Both the position numbers and the translations under genes were made by a program. Of a DNA stretch of 64,000 nt, positions 36,156 to 46,934 are shown piece by piece. The stretch's first letter is position 1. Every line of letters begins with the position of its first letter. The notes beneath the pieces are model-generated. The model was given only the letters and a program-made list of their open reading frames with translations. It had not been told where the DNA came from and searched no databases. Origin of the DNA: Diatrype stigma (lineage: Eukaryota > Ascomycota > Sordariomycetes > Xylariales > Diatrypaceae); assembly GCA_022225965.2 (NCBI GenBank), contig JAKJXP020000018.1, positions 62,001 through 126,000 of the forward strand, written 5' to 3'.

Positions 36156-38270
36156 CCTATAAACTTTTCGTTTCTTTATAATAATAACGAACTATTACGC
36201 GTTGAAATATTTTAATATTAAGTAATTACTTAATTTGCAACAAACAAAATAAGCAGAATTATTATCGCAATATAACTTCGTTATTATTTATTAATTAGGT
36301 TTAAAAAATATTTTAACAAACGCCCTTATAAAGAAATCGGAAAACCTAAAAACGTAAAAAGCCAAAAAAAACGTATACCGTATAATAACTTTATTTTAGC
36401 CAATGCATAAATAAAATGACGCAATAATGGATATTACGCCTATTATATATTTTAGCGCCTTTTTTTTGGCGAACGAAAGGAAGGAATTAAAATTTATATC
36501 AATATTTGTACTGGATAAAAATATCGATCTTCCAGAATTATCGGAAATGGCTTTAATAAATAAAGTACTTTAAATTAACGCCATAAGTAATTAATTATAA
36601 TATTACCGCAACAAAGCCAGGAATCCCGATATTTATATATATAATTACGAATACTTAATAAATAAACGACTTATATTTTTTCGAGAACGACTTATTATAT
36701 TAAACGAAAATAATTTAAGAACGCTATTACTTATGAAAATATATTCCCGATTTATTATAAGATATTCGGAACAATATAAAACACGATAATTAATAAGTTA
36801 AAAATATTAATGGCCTAATTAAGCTTTTAATATAACCCGATTCGTAAAGAATTGCCCTTGTAAAGCTACGAAACATCCGAAAAATAAGGCTCCAAATTTG
36901 TTTAAACCTTTGCTAATATTATTGCGAATATGGCAATATATCGTAATGGATTTTAAATCGATGCCTTTAAATAAAACAAAAAAAAATAACTCATTGGTAA
37001 TAATTTGCCGATTAAAAAAAAATTATAAATAATGCCATATATAAAGGCAGCTATTGCGAAAAACGCCGCGATAATATATTATAAAGGCTTTTTCCGAATA
37101 TATAGCGTTTTAAAATCGATTATTAGCAATAAAAGTCCTTAATTTATCTTTAATTTTACGAACGAACTTTTTAAAATTATAGGATTTAAAATGAAATTAG
37201 CCTCGGCAAGATATTTCCAAACCGCGGAACAAACCGAAATCATATACGAATGGAATAATTAGCGATTATATTCTTTTATTAATTATTATTAAGATAATTA
37301 AATAATAGCGATGCCCGTAATAAATATAATGTAAATAGCTTTATTATACGAATTAATTAAAATGGCGCTATATAAGTTAAACCGCGGATTCGATATGTCT
37401 TTACTTTTTAATTGGAAATATCGAATAACGGACTTTAAAAGAATAACAATACGGGAAAAAGCGAATCGACAAAACGCCTAAATAATTGCCGATACTTTAT
37501 ACGAATACTTAAAAACGGCTTAAGCGTTTATGTTTAAAATCCAAAAACGAATGGTTATTTAGGTTAATAAATATAAACGAAAACCCGATTTCGAATATAA
37601 AGAGACCGAATTAAAGGACCGCATTTATATCATTAAAAAAATAAGAACGGAAACCGATCGACCTAATAATAAACTCGATTATCCCTTAATACGGAATTAT
37701 TATCCGATTATTAAAATAAAAAAACATTTATACGTTTTTAATTTTCCGGATTTATGGAGAGGCTTTAAAGTATTTTACGCTAATCGATTACGGAAATATT
37801 CCAATAACCCATTATTAAAATAAGTTCCGGATAATCCTGCGAATAAAGAAATTAATCTTAACGGAAAGAAAAAATGGAAGATTAAGAAAATCCTCGCTTT
37901 CCGGATATATTATAATAAATTGCAATACCAAATGCAATAAAAGGGTTAAAACTTAAATTCCGAATGATATAATGCTAAAGGATTTAAAAATAATCCGTTG
38001 GCATTAATAAAATACCATAAGAAATATTCCGATTAATTCGGATTCCTATTACGTTTAAACAAATAACGCAAAGCCGCGGAATTTAATAAATTCGGATAAG
38101 CGTATAAAGATAATAATAAACCCGTAAAGGAAATTTAATAATCGAAATACCAATTACGGACGCGCCGCGGAAAAAAAAAATAAGCATCCGGATATATAAA
38201 AAGGGTCTTAACAAAAAAATTAAGCAAAACCGAATATATAAAACTGCTTATTGCTTAGTCTTAGATAAGG
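36156..38270 (+). pseudogene. Decayed gag-pol of the middle element, 3' part
   Basis: This continues the RNase H interrupted at 28404 (ITNYYALKYF near 36180, then LLNLQQTK), followed by integrase remains and a C-terminal segment near 37880-38060 (KKWKIKKILAFRIYYNKLQYQ...KGFKNNPLALIKYHKKY) that resembles the chromodomain of fungal chromoviruses. Stops are frequent throughout. Confidence 0.75.
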
Positions 38271-38370
38271 GCCTAATAGTACAGCGGCTAAGCGGTAGAT
38301 TCGAGGATATCCCTTTATTACTTAGAAAGCATTCGGGTTCGAGTTTCGGCCGAATAATTATTTTTTTTTA
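38270..38370 (+). other. tRNA-like sequence with A-box, B-box and T-run
   Basis: Between the end of pol and the 3' LTR of the middle element lies TAGTACAGCGG (38277-38287, A-box-like), then GGTTCGAGTTT (38337-38347, close to the B-box GGTTCGANTCC), and a run of nine T after 38360. The ends GGCCTAA (38270-38276) and TTCGGCC (38345-38351) can pair at 6 of 7 positions. A full cloverleaf cannot be drawn: the T-stem and anticodon stem fail. It could be a RIP-damaged tRNA gene, a tRNA-derived insert, or chance. Confidence 0.35.
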
Positions 38371-38398
38371 CAAAGTTTCGGAACGAGACTTTTTTCCG

Positions 38399-38407
38399 AA
38401 AGGGGGG
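38399..38407 (+). other. Polypurine tract of the middle element
   Basis: AAAGGGGGG lies directly upstream of the 3' LTR (separated by TAA), the expected place for the plus-strand primer of a retrotransposon. It is the only long G-run in the AT-rich island. Confidence 0.8.
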
Positions 38408-38410
38408 TAA

Positions 38411-38636
38411 TGTTATGGTATATATAGGCTGTATATATACAAAGGTGCTTAAAGGTTGTATGTACATTTCCAAAGAAGGGCTAGCGCCTTTTAACGGCTA
38501 GCCCTTTTGCCTATATACTTTCGAATCTTTTCTTCCTGTATTTACTTTTCCTTCTTTTTTTCTTTAGCTTTAGATTTCATAATACTAATTGGGAATTTGT
38601 TTTATTAATTCCTATAAAGCCCATTAGTTCGTAATA
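38411..38636 (+). repeat. 3' LTR of the middle Ty3/gypsy element
   Basis: 226 bp, direct repeat of 23810-24035. It retains TG at its 5' end; its 3' end reads TA instead of CA. Followed immediately by the AAAGA target duplication. Confidence 0.95.
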
Positions 38637-38641
38637 AAAGA

Positions 38642-40208
38642 TGCTTTTGCGAAATAATTGCAATATTAAGGCATACTTTTATGTTTCGCAGTTACATTTG
38701 AACTTTTAACGATAATAAGTGCTTCCATTATATTCATTTTTTACTTATAAATTTCCGCTTTATTTTGCAAAAGGTTACCTTTTCGAGCCTTAAAAGAAAT
38801 AAAGAAATGGCTTGATTTATTATATTTTGTCGCATTTTATTTAGAACCTTTAACGGATTAAGTAACCAGGTGCCTGTTTTTTCGAAGGCATTACGAATAC
38901 GCTACGACTGGAAAGCGTGGTCGTAAATTTCCTACTAATTCTTTAAGAAATTCACTTTCGAAAATTTAACCTTATTACTTTAAATGGCCTTTTATATTAT
39001 CCCTTATTGTTACGCTTTTATTCATTAATAAATACCTACATTAAGCGCTTATATAAAATGTAAAATATACGAAAACAGCTTAATCGCGATAATTTCGAAA
39101 TATTCGCAATACTATAAGAAATCGGGATTTTCGTAAGCCTAAAATCCATTTATTAATAATACCCAATAAATAAATGGCAATAATCGGAACAAGTTATTCG
39201 GCCTTTAAGGGTTAGGTTTTACGCAAGAATTTAGCGACGATAGGTATATAAATTAATTCTTTAATTTTTAACCTTTAAACGACGGGCTAAGTTTAAAGAA
39301 TTATTTATTAAAATAACGAAACTATTAAAGCGCCCGGTTATTATTATTAAAGCCGGTTTCGGTATTCGTAATAACGGTTTTTAAATAAAGAAATCCTATC
39401 GTTTATATTACATAATCCTCCAATAATATCTTCGAAACGAAAATAATTATTAAAAATATTAAAATACCGCTAGCACTAATAGCATTAATTATAATAAAGT
39501 ATTTCTTATTTCCGGAATTAAAGACGTTTCGTTAATAATGATTGTTAATATATAAATTAACGAAAAATTAAATATCGATTTAAGACTTACTGTTTTTCTT
39601 TTTTTCCGCCGAACGGTAATTATTTTTAACGTTCCTTGCAAAAATCCTATATAAAACGATAATTCGTCGAAGTTCCAAAGGTTTTCCGGGAAAATCCTAA
39701 AGGCTTCTAATATAGCGATAAACTCTTTAAACTATGCGTTTATCCGATTAATTATAAACTTAGCCGATATTTTTTTTACCGCTACGTATTTAGCTTTGTT
39801 TTTAACGAATTTTAAATATTCGCGTTTTTATTCCGCTATTTAATTCCGTAACATTAATTTAAGCGAAACAAAACGTTAGGTACGTAAATAATTAGCAAAT
39901 GCTATAAGGCTAGCGGTTATTATTAAGAACGCATTATAATTGCAAATTTAAATAAACCGATTAAGAGCATTTTTTTTTATATCGGTAAAAAACGGCGAAA
40001 AGCCTTTAAATGCTAGCCTAAATATAAAAAGTTTCCGTTTTTAATACCAATAATACTTTTTTACGATAAATGTTTTAATACCGAATTTCTTAGCAGTTGC
40101 CGCCATTAAAAAAAGGCGTTAACGCGTTAAGTAAAGGTTCCGACGCGCGTTTTACTAGTCGACGACCTTATGGGCTAATTCGGCGATGTCTACGTTAAAT
40201 TCGGGCAT
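38642..40208 (-). pseudogene. 5' part of the pogo-like transposase (decayed)
   Basis: The minus strand starts with ATG at 40208 (MPEFNVDIAELAH) and continues with an HTH-like part (ATAKKFGIKTFIVKK), then FRIFPENLWNFDELSFYIGF (NFDE at 39663-39674; Asp is the first DDE residue) and NAFEKTGTWLLNPLKVL at 38842-38892. These follow the order of pogo/Fot1 transposases (HTH/CENP-B type DNA-binding region, then DDE_1). Frames shift and stops interrupt. The gene is cut at 38642 by the retrotransposon and continues at 23809. Confidence 0.8.
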
Positions 40209-40316
40209 CGTAATAGGTTAGTTTCGATAAAACAAGGTCGTATTATAACGTTATAGCGTTAATGCAAAGCGGTAATAATGCCTTTTTAAAGGTTAGGTTT
40301 TCCTAGGAAAATATAA

Positions 40317-40403
40317 GGTTTGGTTATAATATTCGGGAGGTTACAGTATTAAGAACCAACTAAGCTCTGCTTAGGGTGTCCATTTTCCGCATGGACCAAC
40401 GGG
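40317..40403 (-). repeat. Right terminal inverted repeat of the DNA transposon
   Basis: Reverse complement of 22716-22802 at 78 of 87 positions, gapless. The following dinucleotide (40404-40405) is TA. Confidence 0.95.
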
Positions 40404-40885
40404 TACCTCCAGTTGGCAAGGACACCTAAAGATGCTAAGTGGTAGGTACGTATTGTACCTGCCCATGGGCCAATGGAGGTGCAGCGCAAGGCTGATGGCT
40501 CGTGCCGGGCGACGCGATACAATTTTCTAACTAGGAAAGAAGGTACTTCCAGCTACCTAGAGAGCGTAACCACCTAATTGAATCCAAGGTGTGAACAACC
40601 TTCCTTGAAGCACGCCAAACACCAGCTGCATCCCTCTCTTGCACCTTCTTCCACACTCGCAACTTTTTATTATCTTAGGCACCCGAGTGTCATCTCCCTT
40701 AATAACCATTGAACTTCTAAACATAATCGCGGTGTGATGTGACATCCACCCTTTCAGAAAACCGTCTAGTTAATTTCCGCGTTCTTTCACCAAGTCGCCT
40801 GCACCGATCTTTTCGCTTTATTTCTACTCGCGCGCAAATCCAACCGAATCTCCATTACCCGCTTCGCGTTTGAAAATCCGCCAAT
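40404..40885. other. SPT6 promoter region
   Basis: Only 482 bp separate the transposon edge from the SPT6 start codon. Composition returns to normal directly after the TIR; I see no AT-rich RIP tail. Pyrimidine-rich stretches occur in the last 120 bp. No separate gene is seen. Confidence 0.6.
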
Positions 40886-43800
40886 ATGAGTACATCTATG
40901 AGAGACTTGATTGATAACGCGGCGGAGCAGGATGACGATGAGGAAGACGAGTCCTTTGATGAGGACACTGGTGAGGTCCGCGAGAGGAAACGAGATCGCC
41001 GTGGAGACGATATGGATGACTCGAGCGAAGAAGATGAAGATGATGATGATGAGGAAGAAGCGCGCAAGGTATGCACATATCAGACACGAACATCAATCAA
41101 CCGATCACGGACAACGATCGACATAACTAACCAACACTCCGCTACGCAGATCCGAGAAGGCTTCATAGTAGAAGACGAGGATGAGGAAGAAGAAGACGAC
41201 GAGGAAGTTTCCGAGAAGAAGAAACGAAAGCGCAAGAGACGTCAGGAACGACAAGAAGATGCCGAGCTTGATGAGGAAGATCTTGACTTGATTGGTGAAA
41301 CTATTCCCGACTGGAAGCGCAAGCAGCAGTCAGAGGTGCGCAGTCTTGTGTATTCCTTCCGCCTAATAATGCTGACTAGGGCACATAGAGCAAGTACAAA
41401 CGTCTAAAGCGTGGTCACCGAGATGACGAACCTCAAATCGACCAACGTCACAGCCTCGATGATATGTTCTCGAATGATGAAGAACTGGCCGATGAAAGAT
41501 CATATGGTCGCCCGAACCATCGAGCGACTGCCGACGAATTGGATGATTTCATCGAAGAAGACTTCCCCGAGGATGAGGATGAGCGTCTTCGTCAAATGGA
41601 GGACTTGGAGGTCGCTAGGCCTCGCGAGAGAGGTCCCGCCGGACGACTTGCTGATCCGACGGGATTGGACAAGGATGCGCTAGATGACATGGAAGCAATC
41701 TTCGGCAATGGTGAAGACTATCAGTGGGCGCTGGAGATGGAGGAGGACGAGGAAGAGAGGGAGCGGGATGAGCAGACTCTAGAACTGAAAGACGTCTTCG
41801 AGCCTTCCCAACTAGCCGAAAAGCTCCTTACCGAAGAGGACAACGAAATCCGCTTTACCGACGAGCCCGAACGATTCCAGCTGGATCGCAAACCTTTCAA
41901 ACATCTACAGATCACGGCCGATGAGTTTAGAGAGGAGGCTCAATGGATAACGGACCTCATGTGGCCCAAGAAACAGCTCTCTCCCGATTTACAAAGTCCC
42001 TTTCAAAAAGCCATTGGCAAGGTGCTGGAGTATTTTGTTGTTGAGGGGCTCGAGGTACCCTACGTCTTCCAACATCGTAAAGACTATCTCATTCACGCTC
42101 GCAAGACTCGCAATCCAGAGCACCAGGACGACCCAGAGGCCCCCGAGTATGTCGTCAACGCAGAGAAGTTGCTGACCCAGGACGACTTATGGCGCATTCT
42201 CGAACTAGATATCCAGTTCCGTTCCCTGATTGAAAAGCGGACGTCGCTTCAAAAAACTTGTGACAACTTGAGGGAGGCCGCTACGGTCGAGGACGAGATA
42301 CTTACTGAAATGATCCCCCAAGGTGCCTCCATGGGTGAGCTCCAGGACCTGCAAGATTATATCAACTTCCAATACGCATCTCAGCTCCGGGATCTGGCCG
42401 CCTTGAATGGTGTCGTCAAGGAAACGAAACGGCCCGGTGCAAAGTCGTCAAGCTTCGAGCGTGTCCGTAAGAGCGAGGTTTACCGACTCGTCAAGGCGTA
42501 TGGGATCACCCCAGATCGTCTTGCTCAGAACGCCTTACGTGAGGGCGAGAAGGTTACTCCAGATGATGAGCAGAAGCTTCCCATTGACCTTGCTGATAGT
42601 CTGACGAGTAGCGATTTTCCGACTGGAGACCAGGTACTTTACCACGCACGACAGATGTACGCGGAGGAGTTGTTCATGAGCCCAAGAATGCGGAAACACT
42701 TCAGGATCCAGTTCTACAGATACGGCGAGATCAGTTGCCACCGCACTGAAAAGGGTCTACGGAGGATTGACGAGTCGCATCCATTCTACGAGGTCAAGTA
42801 CCTCATCAACCAGACTATCCCGGACCTTGCACGACGACCGGAGTTGTTTTTGAAAATGATGAAGGCCGAAGAAGAAGGACTGGTCGAGGTTAAACTCCGG
42901 CTGCAAAATGAGCGAGAGTTTCGGCGTCAACTCCATGCCGAATTCGCATCGGATAATTATAGCGAGCTCGCCGATGCTTGGAACGATGAGCGCCAGAAGG
43001 TGCTTGATATCGCTTTCGACAAACTAGAGAGGGTGATAACTAAAGGAGTTAAGGACTCGCTGCGCACAGCCTGTCAAGAGGAGGTGCTCAAGCTCTGCCG
43101 GGAAGAGTATTCCAAGCGGCTCGATCAGGCTCCCTACAAACCGAAGGGTATGGTCTTGGGCACTATGCCTCGAGTCCTAGCTTTGTCAAACGCCATGGGC
43201 GATCCGGCCCGGGACCCGATTTTCTGGGTATACGTAGATGAGGATGGTCGAGTTGTCGAGCAGGGCAAGTTCGGCAACTTAGCACGCGACGAGAGCCAGC
43301 GTGCGGCGTTCGTTGAGATCGTCGAACGTAGGAAGCCCGATGTCATCGGTGTAAGTGGCTTTTCCGCTGACACTCATCGGCTTGTTCGTGATCTGGAGGG
43401 CCTTGTCCACGAGAAGAGCTTAATGGGCGCCGAATTCGCCGACCCTGATTCTGACGAGTATCGCACCGATCCGCTCGAAGTCGTCGTTGTCAATGATGAG
43501 GTCGCTAGACTGTACAAGGACAGCCCCCGGGGCGTAAAAGACCATCCCACACTCAACTCTATCACAAGATACTGTGTAGGCTTAGCGAAATATCTCCAAA
43601 ACCCCATGAAGGAGTATGCTGCTCTTGAGAAGGATGTAACGTCACTACTCTTCCAACCAAGTCAACATCTCCTTCCCCAGGATAAGCTACTCAAGTATCT
43701 CGAGACGTCAATGGTTGATATGGTCAATCTTTGCGGTGTTGATATCAACGAGGCTGTCGGCGATACATATACGGCGAATCTACTTCCGTACGTGGCCGGC

Positions 43801-45335
43801 CTGGGTCCCCGGAAGGCAACCCATGTCATAAAAGCCATCAATACCAATGGGGGCGTTGTGAGCTCGAGAGACGAACTTGTCGGCGACCCAGATAACAACA
43901 AGTTGCCGGTGGTCGGTCCTCGAGTTTGGAACAACTGTGCTAGTTTCTTATTCATCGAGTACGACCATACAAATCCAGCCTCGGAGCCCTTGGACAACAC
44001 ACGTGTCCATCCCGAGGATTACGAACTTGGTCGTAAAATGGCGGCGGACGCTCTTGAGCTGGACGAGGAGGACGTCAAGGCCGAAACGGATGAGAACGGA
44101 GCTGGCGCAATTGTGCGAAAGCTCTTCAAGGAAGACGAGCAAGAGAAGGTCAACGAGCTGATTCTGGAAGAATACGCAGAGCAACTCGAGCGCAACTATA
44201 GTCAAAGGAAGCGCGCAACTCTGGAAACGATCAGAGCAGAGCTACAAGCACCCTATGAAGAGCTGCGTCGCAACTTCACCCCCCTTACGCCGGACCAGAT
44301 CTTCGTCATGTTTACTGGAGAGACCAAAGAGTCCCTAGCAGAGGGTATGACCGTCTCTGCGAATATCCGAGTAGTCAAGGATGATTTTGCCATCGGGAAG
44401 CTGGACTGCGGAGTTGAAGGACGCATCGAGTCTCATGAGATCAGTCACCGTAGCAACTCGATCAAGGATATTCTACATGTGGGTCAGACGGTGCAGGCCA
44501 AGATTCTGGAAATCAACCGCAAAGATTTCACAACGAAGCTCTCCATGCGTGAGGAGCAGTTGCGGCGCAAATACAAGAGACATAATGATCACGACAATGG
44601 TACCTGGGACTTCCGCCTCGAATCAGATGATAAGGACGCTCTGCGGGAGAAGGACAAGGTGACCGGTCGAACGCAACGGGTCATCAAGCACCCGTTATTC
44701 AAGCCCTTCAACTCCACGGAAGCCGAGCAGTACCTTGGATCGCAGTCTGCGGGTGATGTAGTGATTCGGCCTTCTTCCAAGGGAAATGATCACCTCACGA
44801 TAACCTGGAAGGTTGCGGATAACGTCTACCAGCACATCGACGTGCTCGAGCTGCACAAGGATAACGAGTTCTCTGTAGGGAAGACGCTGCGGATTGGAGG
44901 CAAATATACGTACTCAGATCTGGATGAACTCATCGTGGACCACGTTAAAGCGATGGCTAAGAAGGTCGATGAACTGATGGGTCACGAGAAGTTCAAGAAG
45001 GGCAGTCTGGCAGATCTTGGTAAGTTTGACGACAAAATTATTCTCACTATAGACCTTTGGCTAACTTGGAGGCAGAAAAATGGCTGACATCGTACTCGGA
45101 TGCCAACCCAACCCGTTCCACCTATCTCTTCTGCATCAACCCCAAGCACCCCGGCTACTTTTATCTGTGCTTCAAAGCCAGCAAGAGCTCGCCGATTGGC
45201 ATGTGGCACGTCAAAGTTGTACCACATGCGTTTGAGATGATGAAGCATCAGTACCCCGACATGCGAGCTCTATGCAATGGTTTCAAACTGAGATTCAATA
45301 GCGAGATGAACAAAATGCAGCAGATGAGGAGATAA
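40886..45335 (+). CDS. SPT6: Transcription elongation factor and histone chaperone Spt6, 1419 aa
   Basis: Model join(40886..41068,41150..41335,41389..45019,45076..45335); introns of 81, 53 and 56 nt with canonical ends. At the last intron the acceptor GGCAG is chosen because it gives DLEKWLTSYSDANP, matching the SH2 fold; an acceptor 5 nt upstream would shift frame. Spt6 travels with RNA polymerase II and reassembles nucleosomes. Order of domains: very acidic disordered N-terminus (1 to about 250, with KRKRR basic islands), helix-rich core (about 290-690), inactive YqgF-like RNase H fold (about 700-850), helix-hairpin-helix (about 930), S1 (about 1108-1175, GMTVSANIRVVKDDFAIGKLDC in part), and the C-terminal tandem SH2 (about 1215-1419; first phosphate-binding Arg in VVIRPSS) that binds the phosphorylated Rpb1 linker. 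Length is usual for fungi. Confidence 0.95.
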
Positions 45336-46934
45336 GGACAAGAGCTACGGAAGGGGTCGCGCACAAGCAAAGCTTCATACGGGAGGGTTTGTGCCTCAGT
45401 ATTTATCGTCATCGCCATGTAAACAGTCAGGGTGGATACGAATTGCTCGGAAACCAGGCCCATGGGGGAAGGAAACAAGTCATTCCGTCTCTTTCTTCTT
45501 TTCCTTGCCCAGGGTCTGCAGCGTGCAATGGTAGGACTCTATCAGAACTAACTCTTTCGGTTGGTGTGGATTGGCTTGGACCTACCTATGGTTGAAGTTG
45601 ACCCCCAACTCAGGCAGTTGGCCATACTGCCGACCTACCTAGTTTGTATTTATAGGGAATATGAGCCTCTATTTCGAGAGGGACCAGCGCAGAAGCCAGA
45701 GTTGAGTTATAACTGGTTGTTAGGAATCTAGAGATCATGAGTGACTTGAGCTATGTAGTTATGTGTGTCGTCGAATCTCTTGTCTCTTGCACTTAAGGTT
45801 GTTATGCCATAGTATGCAGACCATGGTATGCCTTCTATGCCTACCTACGTGTGCATAGTATTTGCCGTATTTCGTAATCTAAGCTGAATGAAGCCCTCCT
45901 ACCTGTCTACCATGGCACCTGTATCTGAGGTGGCTGATATTCGATGTACGATATGTGGCATTTTATGTGTATATCCGATCCGTATTAGTCATCGGATGCA
46001 ATTGGAAACATATAGTTATAGTTTCTTCATAAGCACATAAACTCAGGAAATGTTCCCTACGTGGGCATGTATGTATGTACCTACCTACCTTACCCAGGGG
46101 CAGCCACTGGCCCGTTACGGAGCCCTACGTAACGAAATACATACCGTAAGTAATCAATTGGGTGCGCAAGTGGCAGCCAAGCACCGAGCGACTGGGAATG
46201 CCGCGAATGCCGGCGGCCCGTCCACCTATAAGAATGCACCACCAGGTCGGTATGCGGATGTTGAAGTTAAACACCTGCATCCATGTTTTGGCTCCATCGA
46301 TGTGTTTGCCGGCCTGCTCAAGGTTACACTGCCAATCTAATCCTGCCAGCCTGCTGCCGACCCAGCCCCGTCCAAGTCCAGCCTTACCTGTTCTGTAACT
46401 TCTGTTAAGAATACGCCCGGCTCTATTTTTATTGCTGCCTGTTGCCAGTGCCATTGCCATTGCCATACACTCCGTACGCGTGTCCCCTTCTAACGTTTAC
46501 GTTCGCCTTTACTTGGAGATCTCTTACTTTTATGCCTTGCCTGAGTACCCGGTAGGTACAGTAGGTAGTCTGGGGTCAAGGGGAATAACACAATCCGCAA
46601 TTCGTCCAAACACCCAAGTTGACTTAGCCGGCCGACTGGGCACCGCCTTCGAGAACCAACCTTAGCCAAGCCAACCCGCTCCATCACCGCTTGTCTGACT
46701 GTTGCCAGCATGGCATAGAACTGGCCAATTAAGACCCACGTCCTGATCACGATTACATGATTACACGATTACGCTCTTCAATCACCGACTACCGCACTGC
46801 GCATGGTTTACGCCTGGAACAACAAAGAAGCGACGCAGAGAGAGAGGCAGAGAGAAATAGAGGGATCTCATTGTGGCATCTTCAATATTCTCCAATTAGG
46901 GACACCGGTAACTGGGATCCGATTGTGAAGGAAA
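45336..46934. other. Intergenic region between SPT6 and OSH3-type gene
   Basis: Holds the SPT6 3' flank and the promoter of the oxysterol-binding protein gene. Tetramer repeats (TGTA/CCTA) occur at about 46066-46095. Frames of up to 113 codons on either strand have no recognisable motif. Confidence 0.5.

Larger units (their letters stand above)
23810..38636 (+). mobile_element. Ty3/gypsy LTR retrotransposon (middle level of the nest)
   Basis: 226-bp LTRs (23810-24035 and 38411-38636) are flanked by a perfect 5-bp target duplication AAAGA (23805-23809 and 38637-38641). Without the nested 7.75 kb insert the element is about 7.08 kb. The order on the plus strand is gag with a CCHC knuckle (25725-25766), protease region, reverse transcriptase (about 27420-27990), RNase H (interrupted at 28404), integrase (about 36500-37500) and a chromodomain-like C-terminus (about 37880-38060). 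RT before integrase defines Ty3/gypsy. A polypurine tract precedes the 3' LTR. It is inserted in the transposase gene of the pogo-like element and is heavily mutated with many stops. Confidence 0.92.
22716..40403 (-). mobile_element. Pogo/Fot1-like DNA transposon, interrupted by nested retrotransposons
   Basis: The ends are 87-bp terminal inverted repeats (22716-22802 and 40317-40403) beginning CCCGTTGGTCCATGCGGAAA and flanked on both sides by TA, the target duplication of the Tc1/mariner/pogo superfamily. Removing the inserted 14.8 kb retrotransposon leaves an element of about 2.86 kb. Its transposase is on the minus strand, with a PENLWNFDE motif (39663-39674 encodes NFDE, the first catalytic Asp region) and a conserved C-terminal NAFEKTGTWLLNP (38842-38892), both typical of pogo-type DDE transposases. 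The whole element is AT-rich with many stops, and the nine differences between the two TIRs are all transitions, as expected from RIP. Confidence 0.88.

Noticed and set aside
22716..40403. AT-rich block as mitochondrial insertion or centromere fragment
   Set aside because: Paired LTRs, inverted repeats, target duplications and reverse transcriptase/integrase/transposase remains account for it from end to end.
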